A DNA stretch of 64,000 nt from Chamaea fasciata (lineage: Eukaryota > Chordata > Aves > Passeriformes > Sylviidae): contig JARCOQ010000002.1 of assembly GCA_029207755.1 (NCBI GenBank), positions 56,323,172 to 56,387,171 of the forward strand, written 5' to 3'. Position numbers and translations under genes: made by a program. Each line of letters begins with the position of its first letter. The stretch's first letter is position 1. The notes beneath the pieces are model-generated. The model was not told where the DNA came from, ran no database searches, and saw nothing but the letters and a program-made list of their open reading frames with translations. Below are positions 38,095 to 48,912 of the stretch, in pieces.

Positions 38095-39734
38095 CGTCAG
38101 ATAAGATTCCGAGTTCATGTTGTTGATCTTCTGCTAATGCAGAAAAATGAATAAAAATGTTACCTTTCTGGAGTAAATACCGAGATTTTGGTTTCATGAC
38201 ACCTTGGACTGTAACCAGTAAAGACACTCATTAGCCAGCCTGAAATAGACAATTGAAAAATCTAATGTTAACTTCAAACCTGAAAATGAAAAAAAAATAA
38301 AATAGAAGGTCTAATAAGAACATTGAGTAGAGATTGCATAATATTCAAATTTTGTTTGAAGAAGTTGTTTTGATTCTTTAGAGGGAAAGACTTCCTTTTG
38401 CCCATAAAATCCAGAACTTTAGTGGATTTTCTTGCTTAGCTCAGAGATAGGTTTTGTCATGTAAACATTCATCTATTTCAGTCAGCAGCAGCTGTCAGAC
38501 TGCAGTGTCCTGTTGACAGGAGCTGAGCTCCACCTCGTCTATGTGTGAAGGCACTGGTGATCAAGGAGCAAACCTAAACCTTGCGAGTGCAGGAAATAGG
38601 TTCCTGTCCTTTCATGTTCATGTATTTGGGAGGTTTCCAATACAGATAGGAGGTGCAGGGTAGGCAACAGTGTTGCTTAATGAGTGTAATATTTGCATCC
38701 GTAAAGACGGCCAATAAGAGCTGCTATGAAATGTAAAAAAGAAGTAAGTTACAGGGCTGCCTTTTTTTTTTTTTTTTTCCCTGAATAGTGTGTTTGGAAA
38801 AGTTAAGAAAAAGGAAAACTTGGAAAGTATTATTTCTGTTTCTTCAAAATAAGTCAGCTCTTCAAGGATTAGTAAGAGCTGATGCTCTTGTCTGTTTCTT
38901 TATGGAAGTGTGCTGGATAAATACCAGTTCAAAGCATATTTTTTTCCCCCTCTTTCACATTAGAATGAAATTAAGGCCTGGAAATATACATTTGAATATA
39001 GTACAGATTTCAAACTTCCCTTTAACAGGTGTGGTTTTATCACATAGAAATTACTATTAGCAGAACTTAGCACTTTTACAGTTTTAATATGCTCTTGTTG
39101 TTGCAGGTTCCGAAACCAGATGGATGGTCTGTGTACAAGTGAATGTGCAATATACTAAGGAGAGTGTATTAATCTCACCTATTTTCAGGACTAAAGAGGC
39201 CAGAAGGCAATAAATTCAGCAACCTAAAAACATAATGTTCTTGAAGCTTCATTGTAGTGTCTTACAAAAACACAGATAAATACAAATATGAGATTGGAAC
39301 TATTTGTGTTGTATACTCAAAAACCTAAATACATGTGTAGATCTCTTCAGGTTGTTTTCATTTACAGTAGGATTTCTTTATTTTAAAATAGCCTTTTCAA
39401 ATGGATTAATTTTATTCTTTTACCAGAAAAAATGGCAAGTAGAATAAAACTTCTTTCTACTTTGTAAGTTTTTAATGTGTAGTTGATATGCAATCTGTTT
39501 GTCTTTATCATGACCAGTGTTGCTGTAAATAATAACAGCAGTGGCTTTTTCTTTTCAGCATACAGGAATAAATAGTAGGATTAGGGAATAGTCTCTTCTT
39601 GGAAGGTGGAGAAGTGAGGAGGGATAGTTGGTGTGATACTTACTGGCTTTTAAGATCAGTCAAAGGTGCCAAGGGCACAGTGAGGCTGCATGTTCAGGAA
39701 GCCTTCCCCCTGAGATGTAACATCACATCATCCA
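38095..39734 (+). other. VWA8 intron 1, nothing recognised
   Basis: AT-rich, with a T run of about 18 near 38762. No exon or repeat family identified. Confidence 0.45.
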
Positions 39735-39835
39735 CAGTGGGTCAGAACAAAGGTCCATCAGACTTACTGTTCCATATTGGCCAACACTGAGTAGGAGACG
39801 CTGGGGGAGAATAAAAACACGGGGTGTTCGTGCAG
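39735..39835 (+). repeat. Possible ancient amniote interspersed repeat
   Basis: The words 'gtgggtcagaacaaaggtcc', 'tattggccaacac' and 'ggagaataaaaacacgggg' occur in the order I associate with an old repeat common in turtle, crocodile and bird genomes. I cannot name the family with certainty and only about 100 bases are recognisable. Confidence 0.35.
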
Positions 39836-41669
39836 GGGTGCCTTGCCAAATTGCCTTCTGGCTGTTTCCTCTGCTGCACAGGTACTTGGAACTGGAGGTG
39901 CTGCCTTTCTTTTCAGAATGAGTAGGCAAGACAAGGCCTGCTTGTCTCAAGAGCTCTTCTCAGTTACTGTAAAAAACAGATACAGACAATAATATTGTTT
40001 CTGTCTAAAATATAGGTCTAAAGAAGAGAGCATATCACTCAGTGCTCTGCCATTACACATATGTCCGTGTGTTAATTTCCATTTTGCCAGAGGTGCAATT
40101 CATGCCTGTCTTTCTGAGATGCAGCAGAATGAGCTCATTGCTTGCATTGAGGCTGCTTTCATATCTCTTTTTTTTTTTTTTTTCAGTCTCTTCAGGATCC
40201 TGTGTGCTGCCAATTTTTGACCCCTATTGCATAGGTTCTCAGAAGACCTCCTGTGTCTGTATCCTATCTGTCCTGTGAATGGCATGTCCCTTTTACCTTT
40301 GGGGTTCTGGCCAATGTGGCTCTTGTTTTGTTTCAGCAGCCATGTTTCTTTGTGTACATTATGCACTGCTTGTATCCCACTGTTTCCCCCAAAGACTGTG
40401 GTATTTAAGATTACTGTTTTCTCTGTGGGAGACAGGAAAGCAGAAGCACATCTTCACTGCTTGCCCAAGCAAGCCTGATGCAGCCTACAGAGTCTTCATC
40501 ACAAAATCCTGTGGATATAGCTCTTGTCCACAATAGTGTGGTAGTAGCTTGTGGAATGGGTTGGAGTACCGTGGGCTGTTCCCTAATTTGCCATGTAGTC
40601 AGATAATTTGGGATACATGTGCTCAAATTATGGGTTTTGCTGATTTAACACCACCATTTTACCAAGCAGGCTGTTATCAGTTCCTTGCCAGCTGGTGAAA
40701 CACTAGAAAGAGCCTATCCAGAATGACATCTCTGTTCAAAGGGTTTGGAAATGCAGTGGAAATGGAGTAACCAAACATGAGTTTTTAAACAAGTACAGAA
40801 GAAACAAATTGAGACGAGAAAATGTAGCCCAGGTGGAAGTGTGTGATAAGATTAGTGGGCTAATCCTCCCTATGCTCGTTTAGCTAGGTAAATGGACTCT
40901 GCCGTCTTGGTTTGTTATTGCTTAAGGTTCTATTAAACACTGCTAATATTTTTGCTTTCTGGACAGATGCAAGTTGGAGGCAACATTTGTCTCCAGGCAG
41001 CAACAAACCAATTAAAAGCTGAATACCCTGATTGTGTGATCAGCTCTCACCACATCTTACATATAGTTCTCTCCCAGTCCATTTTTCATGAAAGCTTGTA
41101 GGGTCCGTTGATGTCTGGAATATTTGTGGGATTTTCTGAACATGGTTAGATATGTTGATCAAGGGTTAGTGTGACATGGACTGACATTAATACCACCAGA
41201 AGTGATGCATTTTTCACCTAGACAAAATTCAGGTTTGATTTTTTTTTTAAGGGAATGTAAGGAAATCAACTAAGGCTTTTCAGTACTGTGCTAATAAACT
41301 AGGTAATTGGAATTCTGTTCTGTAGATGATATTATCATCCCAATGTATTGAAAAAGTTTGACATCTTGTTGTTTTGGCATCTTGGCCCTACTGGGTTTTG
41401 GAAGACTGTGTATGCATGAAATAGTATTTACTATTGAGCTGAGGTGATTTCAGCTAGCAGCTAATTAATCAGATACTCTTGTCTCATTGCATGTTGGCTG
41501 GGGAATTCTGAGAAAATAAACTGTCACTAATTTCTTAAGGATATGTAAGGCAACTTGCTCTTTTTAGAATGTTAAAGTTGTTCCAGGCTGGGCTAATGAG
41601 AGAGATGTCAACTTTTGGAGGAAGCAGTGGGCTTCTAGGGTGTTTGCATCAACTTGGAGGCATTTTCGT
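39836..41669 (+). other. VWA8 intron 1, nothing recognised
   Basis: Short open frames on both strands around 40040-40630 overlap one another and show no family resemblance. No splice-flanked exon was recognised. Confidence 0.45.
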
Positions 41670-42060
41670 AGAACCACAGATTAATAGAATATCCTGAGCT
41701 GGAAGGAACCCACATGGATCATCAGCTCCTGGCCCTGAACAGGAATTTGCCCCAAGAATCCTGCCATGTGCTTGAGAGCATTATCCAAATACAGTTTCTG
41801 AGTTCAGTCAGGCTGTGACCACTTCCCTGGGGAGTCTGTTCCAGTGTCCAACCATACTCTGGGTTGAAGAGATTGAGGAAAAGGCTCCCCTGACACAGCT
41901 TCATGCCTCCCTGGTCACCGGAGAAAAGAGATCAGTTCTTGCCCCTGCCCTTCCCTCATGAGGAAGCTGAAGACTGCAATGAGTCTCTTCTTCTCCAGGC
42001 TGAACAAATCTTGTGACTCAGTCACTCTGCATATGGCTTCCCCTCATCCTATCACCATGG
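41670..42060 (-). mobile_element. CR1 LINE 3' end, antisense in intron 1
   Basis: The reverse-complemented CR1 tail ('agaaccacagattaatagaat', 'gagctggaaggaaccca') is followed by 'tgaccacttccctggggagtctgttccagtg', 'tcatgaggaagctgaagac' and 'cttctccaggctgaacaa'. It extends about 390 bases and is more diverged than the copy at 37801. Confidence 0.9.
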
Positions 42061-44400
42061 GTAACCCAGATTAAAAAGATGTGGTGGCAAAAATGTTGGT
42101 GTCCTGCCGTGATCCCTGTTAGCTGTTCCCCATGAGAAAGGGTGAGCGTGGAACTGCAGTAGAAGAAAGGGAAAGGAAGATGATGTGAGTAAAATAGGTC
42201 TTCTTACTTTAAAACTCAAAGAAATGAGCAAAACACTGGGATAGCCGAGGGCTAGATTTTAGTCCCTGCAGTACCTGTGTCTGTTGTTCAATGACTTTAA
42301 TATGTGTAAGAGTTCTCAGAGTCAGGACCAGGGCTCTAAGCTTTTATTGCAGGACTTTCTTTTGGACTGTGTTTAAATGCTTCAGGCTGGAGAGGGCACA
42401 GTACTCTCTGGTGCATTTGAAAGGAAAATTCAGCAAGGGCCAGAAAAGGAGCTGAAGCCCTAGACAGCTACCTAAATCTTAGCTTAGCCCAGCTCTGTTT
42501 GGAACCATTCCACTTCTGGACTCTTCACAATCAAAGAAGGGTGCTTAGTTCTAGCCTGCTGAGTGGGATCTTCTTGGTTCTGCTTGCCCTGAGAACCAGG
42601 GATGAATACTTGTCTGCCTTTTATATGGCAGTACTGCTGTTGCCTGTGTCCCACTTTCTGGCAAGCTATTGGAGCACTGTATTGTGGCATAAAATGTATT
42701 ATATTGTATTGCATATAATGTGGGACCAATCATCAGCTTACTACCTTTTGCCAATATTTTAGGGAAGAATGGAGGACTGATTCCAGAAACAGTATAAAGA
42801 CCCATGTGCTGGCATGTATGTCAGGCTGTGAATCCCAGTCTGTGCATTCTAGTCAAGCCCTTCAATTCAGCAGGAAATCAGCTATAATCCTTTCTTCACT
42901 GCTTCCTCTTTGTTGCTGTAGGTGATTCTACTCTGGCTGCTACAAATCTAGTCCTTTCACATGAATTCTGTGAGCCGTGTCAGAACCTGGGAATTCTTAG
43001 TCCTGTGAGATGAGCAGTAATATCTGGGTATGCTGGAAGAGAACTGCATTTGGGTGCAAACCTAGACTTATGGTTCACTGAAGGGAGAGCTACTGCATGT
43101 ATGGGAGTAGTTTTAGTTACCTCTTTTAATTTGGGCAAGCTGCTTCTCCAGCATCTCCCTTTCTGGTTCCAGCATTAGTCTTCCAAACTGTTTGGTGTCT
43201 TTTATGGTGCTTTAGATAGGCAACTGTAGACTGGGTCCTCTTAGATGGAGTAGGACAAGGGGCAGGTGTACAAAAGTACTGGATCCTTGTTTGATCTTGT
43301 TTGTGGGCTCTGTTTTCTGCATCTCACTTCTGAGAAAAGCATAAACACATGAAACAGTTCCAAAACTTGGCCTCAGTTCATGGAAAGGAGGTGTAATTGA
43401 GTGCTGTGGCAAAACTATACTCCTGTGCAGCAGTCTTACTCCAGCAATCCTCTCCATCCTCACACATGTGCTACAGTGCAGTGCAGGTGGTGTTATCTTT
43501 AGCAACAGTAATGGGAAAAATGTCCTTTTGCTAAAGTTATCTTAGTTTGATGGTCTTAATACTTGTGAACTCATTTGTGGGGCCAAAACTCTTGAAAGAA
43601 AATAGACTTTTGTGTTCTTACTAGTCCAAACCTCATTTTCCTGGGTTTTGGGTGTTGTGCTGTTTTTCAGTGTGACCACTGCTGCGTTGGTGCTTGCCCG
43701 TTTCCGTACTGCAAACTAGATTTCACTTTTGTTTTCCATGAGAAAGTGCACAGGGCATGCCCTGCAATTTAATTCAAGCCTGTGGTTACAGAAAGATAGA
43801 TAAGACAGACAAGTCCTAGTGAAGGGACCATGAAGTAAAATGGCCAGATACTTTAGGTTTGTTGAAACCCCAAGCAAGAAGTGCTTGGGACCACTCAGAC
43901 TTTGGAAAGGTGCCAGGTTCTGCAGCTATGCAGTCAGGGAGTGCAGGAGGGGTCCACTGGCATGAAAATGTTGTTTTGTACCTCCAACAGATACTGTTCC
44001 CCGCTAATTGAAAACTCAGGAAAATCATCACCCCAACAAGTGTTTGTCGCTGATAGTGCTACAGGCAAACATGCTAAAGTTTTAATTTCAGTAAGTCAAC
44101 AATGGTAGCTGGAATTGTATTCTACACTGGGCTTGATTTTCGTAGCTCCCAGTTGAAGGTTCTAAGAGCAGCAATAAAAGAAAAAACAGGAAAAAGTAAT
44201 ATTAATTAAATGTGAATTGTCCAGCTACCTGATCTCCTGAAAAGCAGCAGAGCCTAATTAGTAAACACAAGCACGTTAGAGGCTGCTTTGTGAGCACATA
44301 GCCTCACCACATCAGGCCCATGGTTTAAATTTTAAGGACTTCAAATTCTTTAAAGTGTCTAAGTATGTAAGAACTAAAAGACGTGTTTTCTTTATTTTAG
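42061..44400 (+). other. VWA8 intron 1, 3' part
   Basis: No recognisable gene or repeat. The intron ends in a T-rich stretch 'ttttctttattttag' before exon 2. Confidence 0.5.
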
Positions 44401-44478
44401 GTGATACTGTCACTATTGGAGATGTGTCTTTTAAACTCAAAACACCGAAGAACCCAGAACTTGTTCCACAGAACTACA
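44401..44478 (+). CDS. VWA8: VWA8 exon 2
   Basis: A 78-base exon, flanked by TTTATTTTAG at the acceptor and ACA|GTAAGG at the donor. With the single base carried over from exon 1 it encodes Gly49 and then 25 residues from DTVTIGDVSF to LVPQNY, which is nearly identical to the corresponding part of mammalian VWA8. It forms the link between the mitochondrial presequence and the first AAA+ module. Both ends are phase 1 and the length is a multiple of three, so skipping it would keep the downstream frame. The donor has A rather than G at -1 but is otherwise good. Confidence 0.95.
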
Positions 44479-45325
44479 GTAAGGATTTGCTTTCCTTTTG
44501 AAGGAGTTTGTCCAAAAAATTTCTGCTCACTCAATCACCTCACTGACTTTACTGAAATGATCTAAGAAATACAGTTTGAAGAAGCATGCAGTTTGGGGGA
44601 GGCTGTCTTTGCTTAGTTCATTACTTTATCTCTGGTTCAGCTGGTTGTACCAGCTGAATGTAACTTTGAATGTAACTTGTCGCTTTGGGCAATGGGACAG
44701 GAAGAGAATCGTTTGTGTATATTTAATTATTTTGTTCAAAAGGGTTCCTATCCAGGGATTGCTTCTAAAAAAAATCTTAAGTTGTTTGGTCATAAAACTG
44801 TGGCCATTTAGAATTATCATTCAGTTGTGATACGATTATATGCCCTAGGAGTTTGCAGATGTATGGTGTTTTTCTACTGTGATGTTTAATATTCCCAGAT
44901 TATCACAAGGCTGTTGTCAAACATACAGATCTTTGCAATGCATCAAGTTAATGAGAAGTCAGTTGCATAGTCATGAAAAATGCTGTCAAATGGAAAATAT
45001 GCAGCCAGTTACGCACATTAACAATGCACACACATGTACCTAAAATTGATTCACGTTATCTTTTGATACCTTGTTACAGTGATCACTGGTTTGCTGCCAT
45101 CCTTACTTCCTGACTGTTCTTTCCAGGAGCATGTCTAAATTCAGTCCATGGCATTTTGAATCAAGAAGACTCCTGGGGCACTGGTCTTTTTGTTTTGTTT
45201 TATGTTTTAGAAGAATGGCATTGAAAATATCAACAATAGACTTGCCATTGCACGGCTGGCAGTATAAAAAGTTTATATTGTTTTCTTAGGCAACAGTGCT
45301 GCAGTTCATTAGACAGGCTTTAGGT
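44479..45325 (+). other. VWA8 intron 2, 5' part
   Basis: AT-rich intronic sequence; no exon or repeat family recognised. Confidence 0.5.
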
Positions 45326-45408
45326 GGTCCTGCTTGAGCAGGAGGGTTGGGCAGGCTGACATCAAGAGGTCCCTTCCGATCTCAACCATTTCTGTGTTTC
45401 TGTGATTC
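45326..45408 (+). mobile_element. CR1 LINE 3' terminal fragment
   Basis: About 80 bases matching the CR1 3' end: 'gagcaggagggttgggcagg', 'aagaggtcccttccgatctc', 'aaccatttctgtgtttctgtgattc'. Same orientation as VWA8. Confidence 0.9.
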
Positions 45409-45539
45409 CTGATTTTATAATAACTGGGATAGTAGACTGTTAATATTGACATGTTTAGGTAATTGTTCCTTACCTCTATTTTGTCACACAACGTTAAGTC
45501 TGAAATATTTTTCCTTGGAGAGGTGTAGCAGAAATACAG

Positions 45540-45641
45540 AGTCATAGAACAGTTTTAGTTGGAAGGAGACCTTTAAAGGTCATTTAGTCCAACCCCCCCA
45601 CAAAGAGTAGGGACATCTTCAGGTAGATCAAGTTGCTGAGG
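45540..45641 (-). mobile_element. CR1 LINE 3' terminal fragment, antisense
   Basis: The reverse-complemented CR1 3' end: 'agtcatagaacag', 'gttggaaggagacctttaaagg', 'gtccaaccccccc' and 'agggacatcttcaggtagatca'. It faces the + strand copy at 45326, so the two 3' ends are only about 130 bases apart, tail to tail. Confidence 0.9.
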
Positions 45642-48002
45642 GAGCAATATGAAGAAGATTTTGTTTGCTTTGACTGTTTGACTGGTGTGAAATCTGCCAG
45701 TAATCTGGTGGGCCAGATCACTGCTCTGCATCTGGGCTGTGGGCTGCTGAAGTCTTATAACTCAGTAGGCATCACACTGTCACTTTCCTACCAGGTGATC
45801 TAAGGTACCAAAGATTTCCAGTGCCCTGCACCAGCTCTTGTTACAGGGTAGCCTATGAGGGAAGGGTTTCTGGCTTAGACTGTAATGACACTTCCCATTC
45901 CTCATGAGTTCCCTGGGAATGCAGCCAAACAGTTGAGAAATGCTGCACTATATTATTACTTTTTACAACTCCTTAAATAATAGATTTTTGCTTTTCATCC
46001 TTTATTTTGTATGCCTCTTCTCTCATTTTGATCATCAAGGACATCAATTGTCTATGCTAATCCATTTCACTTATTTATAATTCTGGTAGATTGATTTGCT
46101 TTCTTGTTTTCTGTGTTGTACCAAATGTGTTAATTATAACAATGCTTTACCAGTCACTATTACATATTTTGTTTAACCTGCACTTTTGAGCAAGTTAAAT
46201 GTTAGCTCTAAGTAAGTCTAACAGCATGTCTTTCAGTTCTTTGGACTGAGAAGGTAAGAGAATATGAAAGCATTTGGTAGAATCAAAGGAGAGATTTTTC
46301 TATTTAATGACTGTAAGAAGGAAAAAGTTATTAAGCATGGAACTGTACAGAATAATGAGATCCTGGCTAAAATCTGATACCACATAATAATAATATTGTT
46401 GTTACTAACATAAGTCTGATACCAAGAAACAATAACATTTATTAGAACATATGTATTACTAATAGTTGCTCTTTTTTTTTTTAATTTTAATAATCATGAC
46501 TGAAAGGAGCCTGTGTCATGCTTGGGATACTGGTTTTTATCAGTAGTCATGTACTGAAAGTAGGCTTACATAAGGTACAAAATTTGGCTTGTAAACCTAA
46601 GTATCAAATTAGTTTAAATTAAGTAAGGTAGAATACTAATGTATTCTATAGCAGAAAATCTATTTCAAATACTTGAGTGCAGCTCCTTTGTATATTTAAA
46701 CTTAAGAATCTTTTTAACCTTTATTGTTTAAGGTCTTTGGTTATCTTACTATGGAGAGCAAAAGTGTATTCCTGTAGTGTAGTAAAGTAGATTGCATTGA
46801 CCTTATGTTGATTATCATCTTGTGTATGTGCATTACTTAACATATTTTTTTCTTCTTTTAAGAGTACTTCTCTTTTTGCTGGGTGAATGATTGCTGTAGA
46901 TACGAGTTGTTTTGGTATAAACCAAATAGAAGTAATTGCATGTTTATACTAATTCATAAGCTAAACATCTATATTTTGAAAATAAATTTTTGAATTAATA
47001 TTAAATTTAAATGAAAGGTGTACTTACCTGATTTCTTTTAAACTAAGACTAGAAATAATTAATTTGTTTGCTTAAGTGGGAAATATCCCTGAGAAGGTCT
47101 CTGACATTTTAATGTTTGTAGTGGAGTAAGAACTAGTAAGAGGGAATTGAAGCAATTGCAGTTCATTTAGTATTCATTAATATTGCATATGATATTGTTT
47201 TCTACTCCTCATTTGTGTAAAGTAGGACGTTTCTGCTTTTGTTCTTCTGCCAGGTAAAAGCCATGTTAAAATGTGGTGATGTTGAAAGTGCATATCTATA
47301 ATTTGCAGCAAATTTTAGGTATATTATAACATACTCTAAACTCAGCATTGTTTTCTAGGTTTAAAAATAGCCTTAAAAATCTGAAAAATCATGACACAGT
47401 AAAGAATGTAAATGTATAAAGTACCTACAAAACTTTACATTTGTCATTTTGTCGCATAATTGATACCAAAATATTTCTTTGTAGTACCAAATTAGACTGA
47501 TTGTAACTCCTTTATTGCACCTTATTACATTTTGAAGAAATGATAGATAGGATAGGTATTGCTGCTTGCCCTATGTTTCCATCTCTTTGCTTTTCAGGTT
47601 TTTTTGCTAGGTCCCTAGCGAGTTCTCTGTGAAATGCTCCATTCAGTGTGTTCATGTGAAATATTAATTTGTTTTGCTGTTGTTGGCAAATGACTTTTTC
47701 TTGGAAGACAATAATTAAAGTTACATAAAATCTGAGTTCTTTTTGCAAGTGAGAAGTAAAAATGAGTCATGCACAAGGGAATTTTATTAATGGGATTTCT
47801 GTCATAACTGTGTCTGACACATTCTAGAAAGAGGGCACTTATTTTTGCACTGCTTGTTCTTTTATCAGTAAAAGTAAGCTCTACATTTTTAAAGTCTCAC
47901 CATGTCTGAAAGCACGATTATTTCTTTAATTAAACTTTGAAGAAACTTTGTATGACTTTCTGTAATAGTTTAGATCTAAAATTGAATTGCAAGAATGCAC
48001 TC
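45642..48002 (+). other. VWA8 intron 2, nothing recognised
   Basis: AT-rich intronic DNA. A minus-strand ORF at 47512-47748 has no recognisable domain. Confidence 0.5.
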
Positions 48003-48022
48003 TTTTTTTTGGGGGGGGGGGG
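48003..48022 (+). repeat. T8-G12 homopolymer junction
   Basis: Eight T residues directly followed by twelve G residues, then 'aattc'. Confidence 0.9.
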
Positions 48023-48854
48023 AATTCATGACAGTGTACTGCTTTCCTTAATGGTTTCTGGAAATGTTATGAAAATTACAATGTACTTGACATTTTAGCG
48101 ATTTACTAATCTTGACAAAATGACTCCTAACACAGCTCTTCCAGACATTTTGTTCAATGATGGCAAATCCTCATTAGGGCAGGAAAACGGATGTTCTTTT
48201 TCAATAGTGCTTTGCTGCTCTGTAAATGTGCAAGTGCATTTGAGAGAGTTTGCATGTAACTGTGTTGAATTGTAGAAGAATAATTTCAAATTGTCATTTT
48301 TGCCAGATGTCTTCAGTCTAAGCACCTCCCCCCCGCAGTGTGTGATCAGAAGTGACATGTGTGTACACAAGGGATTAAGTGATGAATTTTGTTAGGGTTT
48401 TTTTCAGTTGAAATATATGAAACAGTCATTATTGTGATGAATTCAAACAGAATGTTTGAGCGTGTAATAATCTCTGTCTCCTCACAGGATGGTATGTGTC
48501 ACGTAATGAAGTTGGGACTGGTGTATGTTCAGTGTTTGCTCTAAGTAGGCTCAGGTTTTCACTGGGATGTGTGCTCGTTCTTTTTTGTGTTAACTTTACA
48601 TCTGAGTATCAGAGTGCAACACTTTCTAGAGACAGGTCATATTGCAGGGTGACTGTAATTTCATGCTAACAAACACTTCAGTCATTACATTTCTTCATTC
48701 CTAGCCTCAGGGAAGGTGTCTGCATTCAGAGATGATGATTATTTCAACAGTTGGAGTTTTCCTGTAGGCTTCCAACTGTTCTGTTTTTTGGGTGTTACCC
48801 CCTCATCCAGAATCTGAAATAGTGGGCTTTTTGTCAGTAGGGCTCTGGATATTT

Positions 48855-48912
48855 TACGTCATTATCCCCATTTTGTCTGTACTGAGAGTGAGGCACAGGC
48901 GTACATGGGGAC
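48855..48912 (+). repeat. Possible MIR/CORE-SINE-like remnant
   Basis: 'cattatccccatttt' followed shortly by 'gtgaggcacaggc' recalls the conserved MIR stretch in which a 'tatccccattttacagatg' word precedes 'gaaactgaggc'. The intervening bases differ and the match is short, so this is tentative. Confidence 0.3.

Noticed and set aside
42590..42800. Possible LTR-like segment with TATA- and CCAAT-type words
   Set aside because: No TG...CA ends, polyadenylation signal arrangement or family resemblance could be established.
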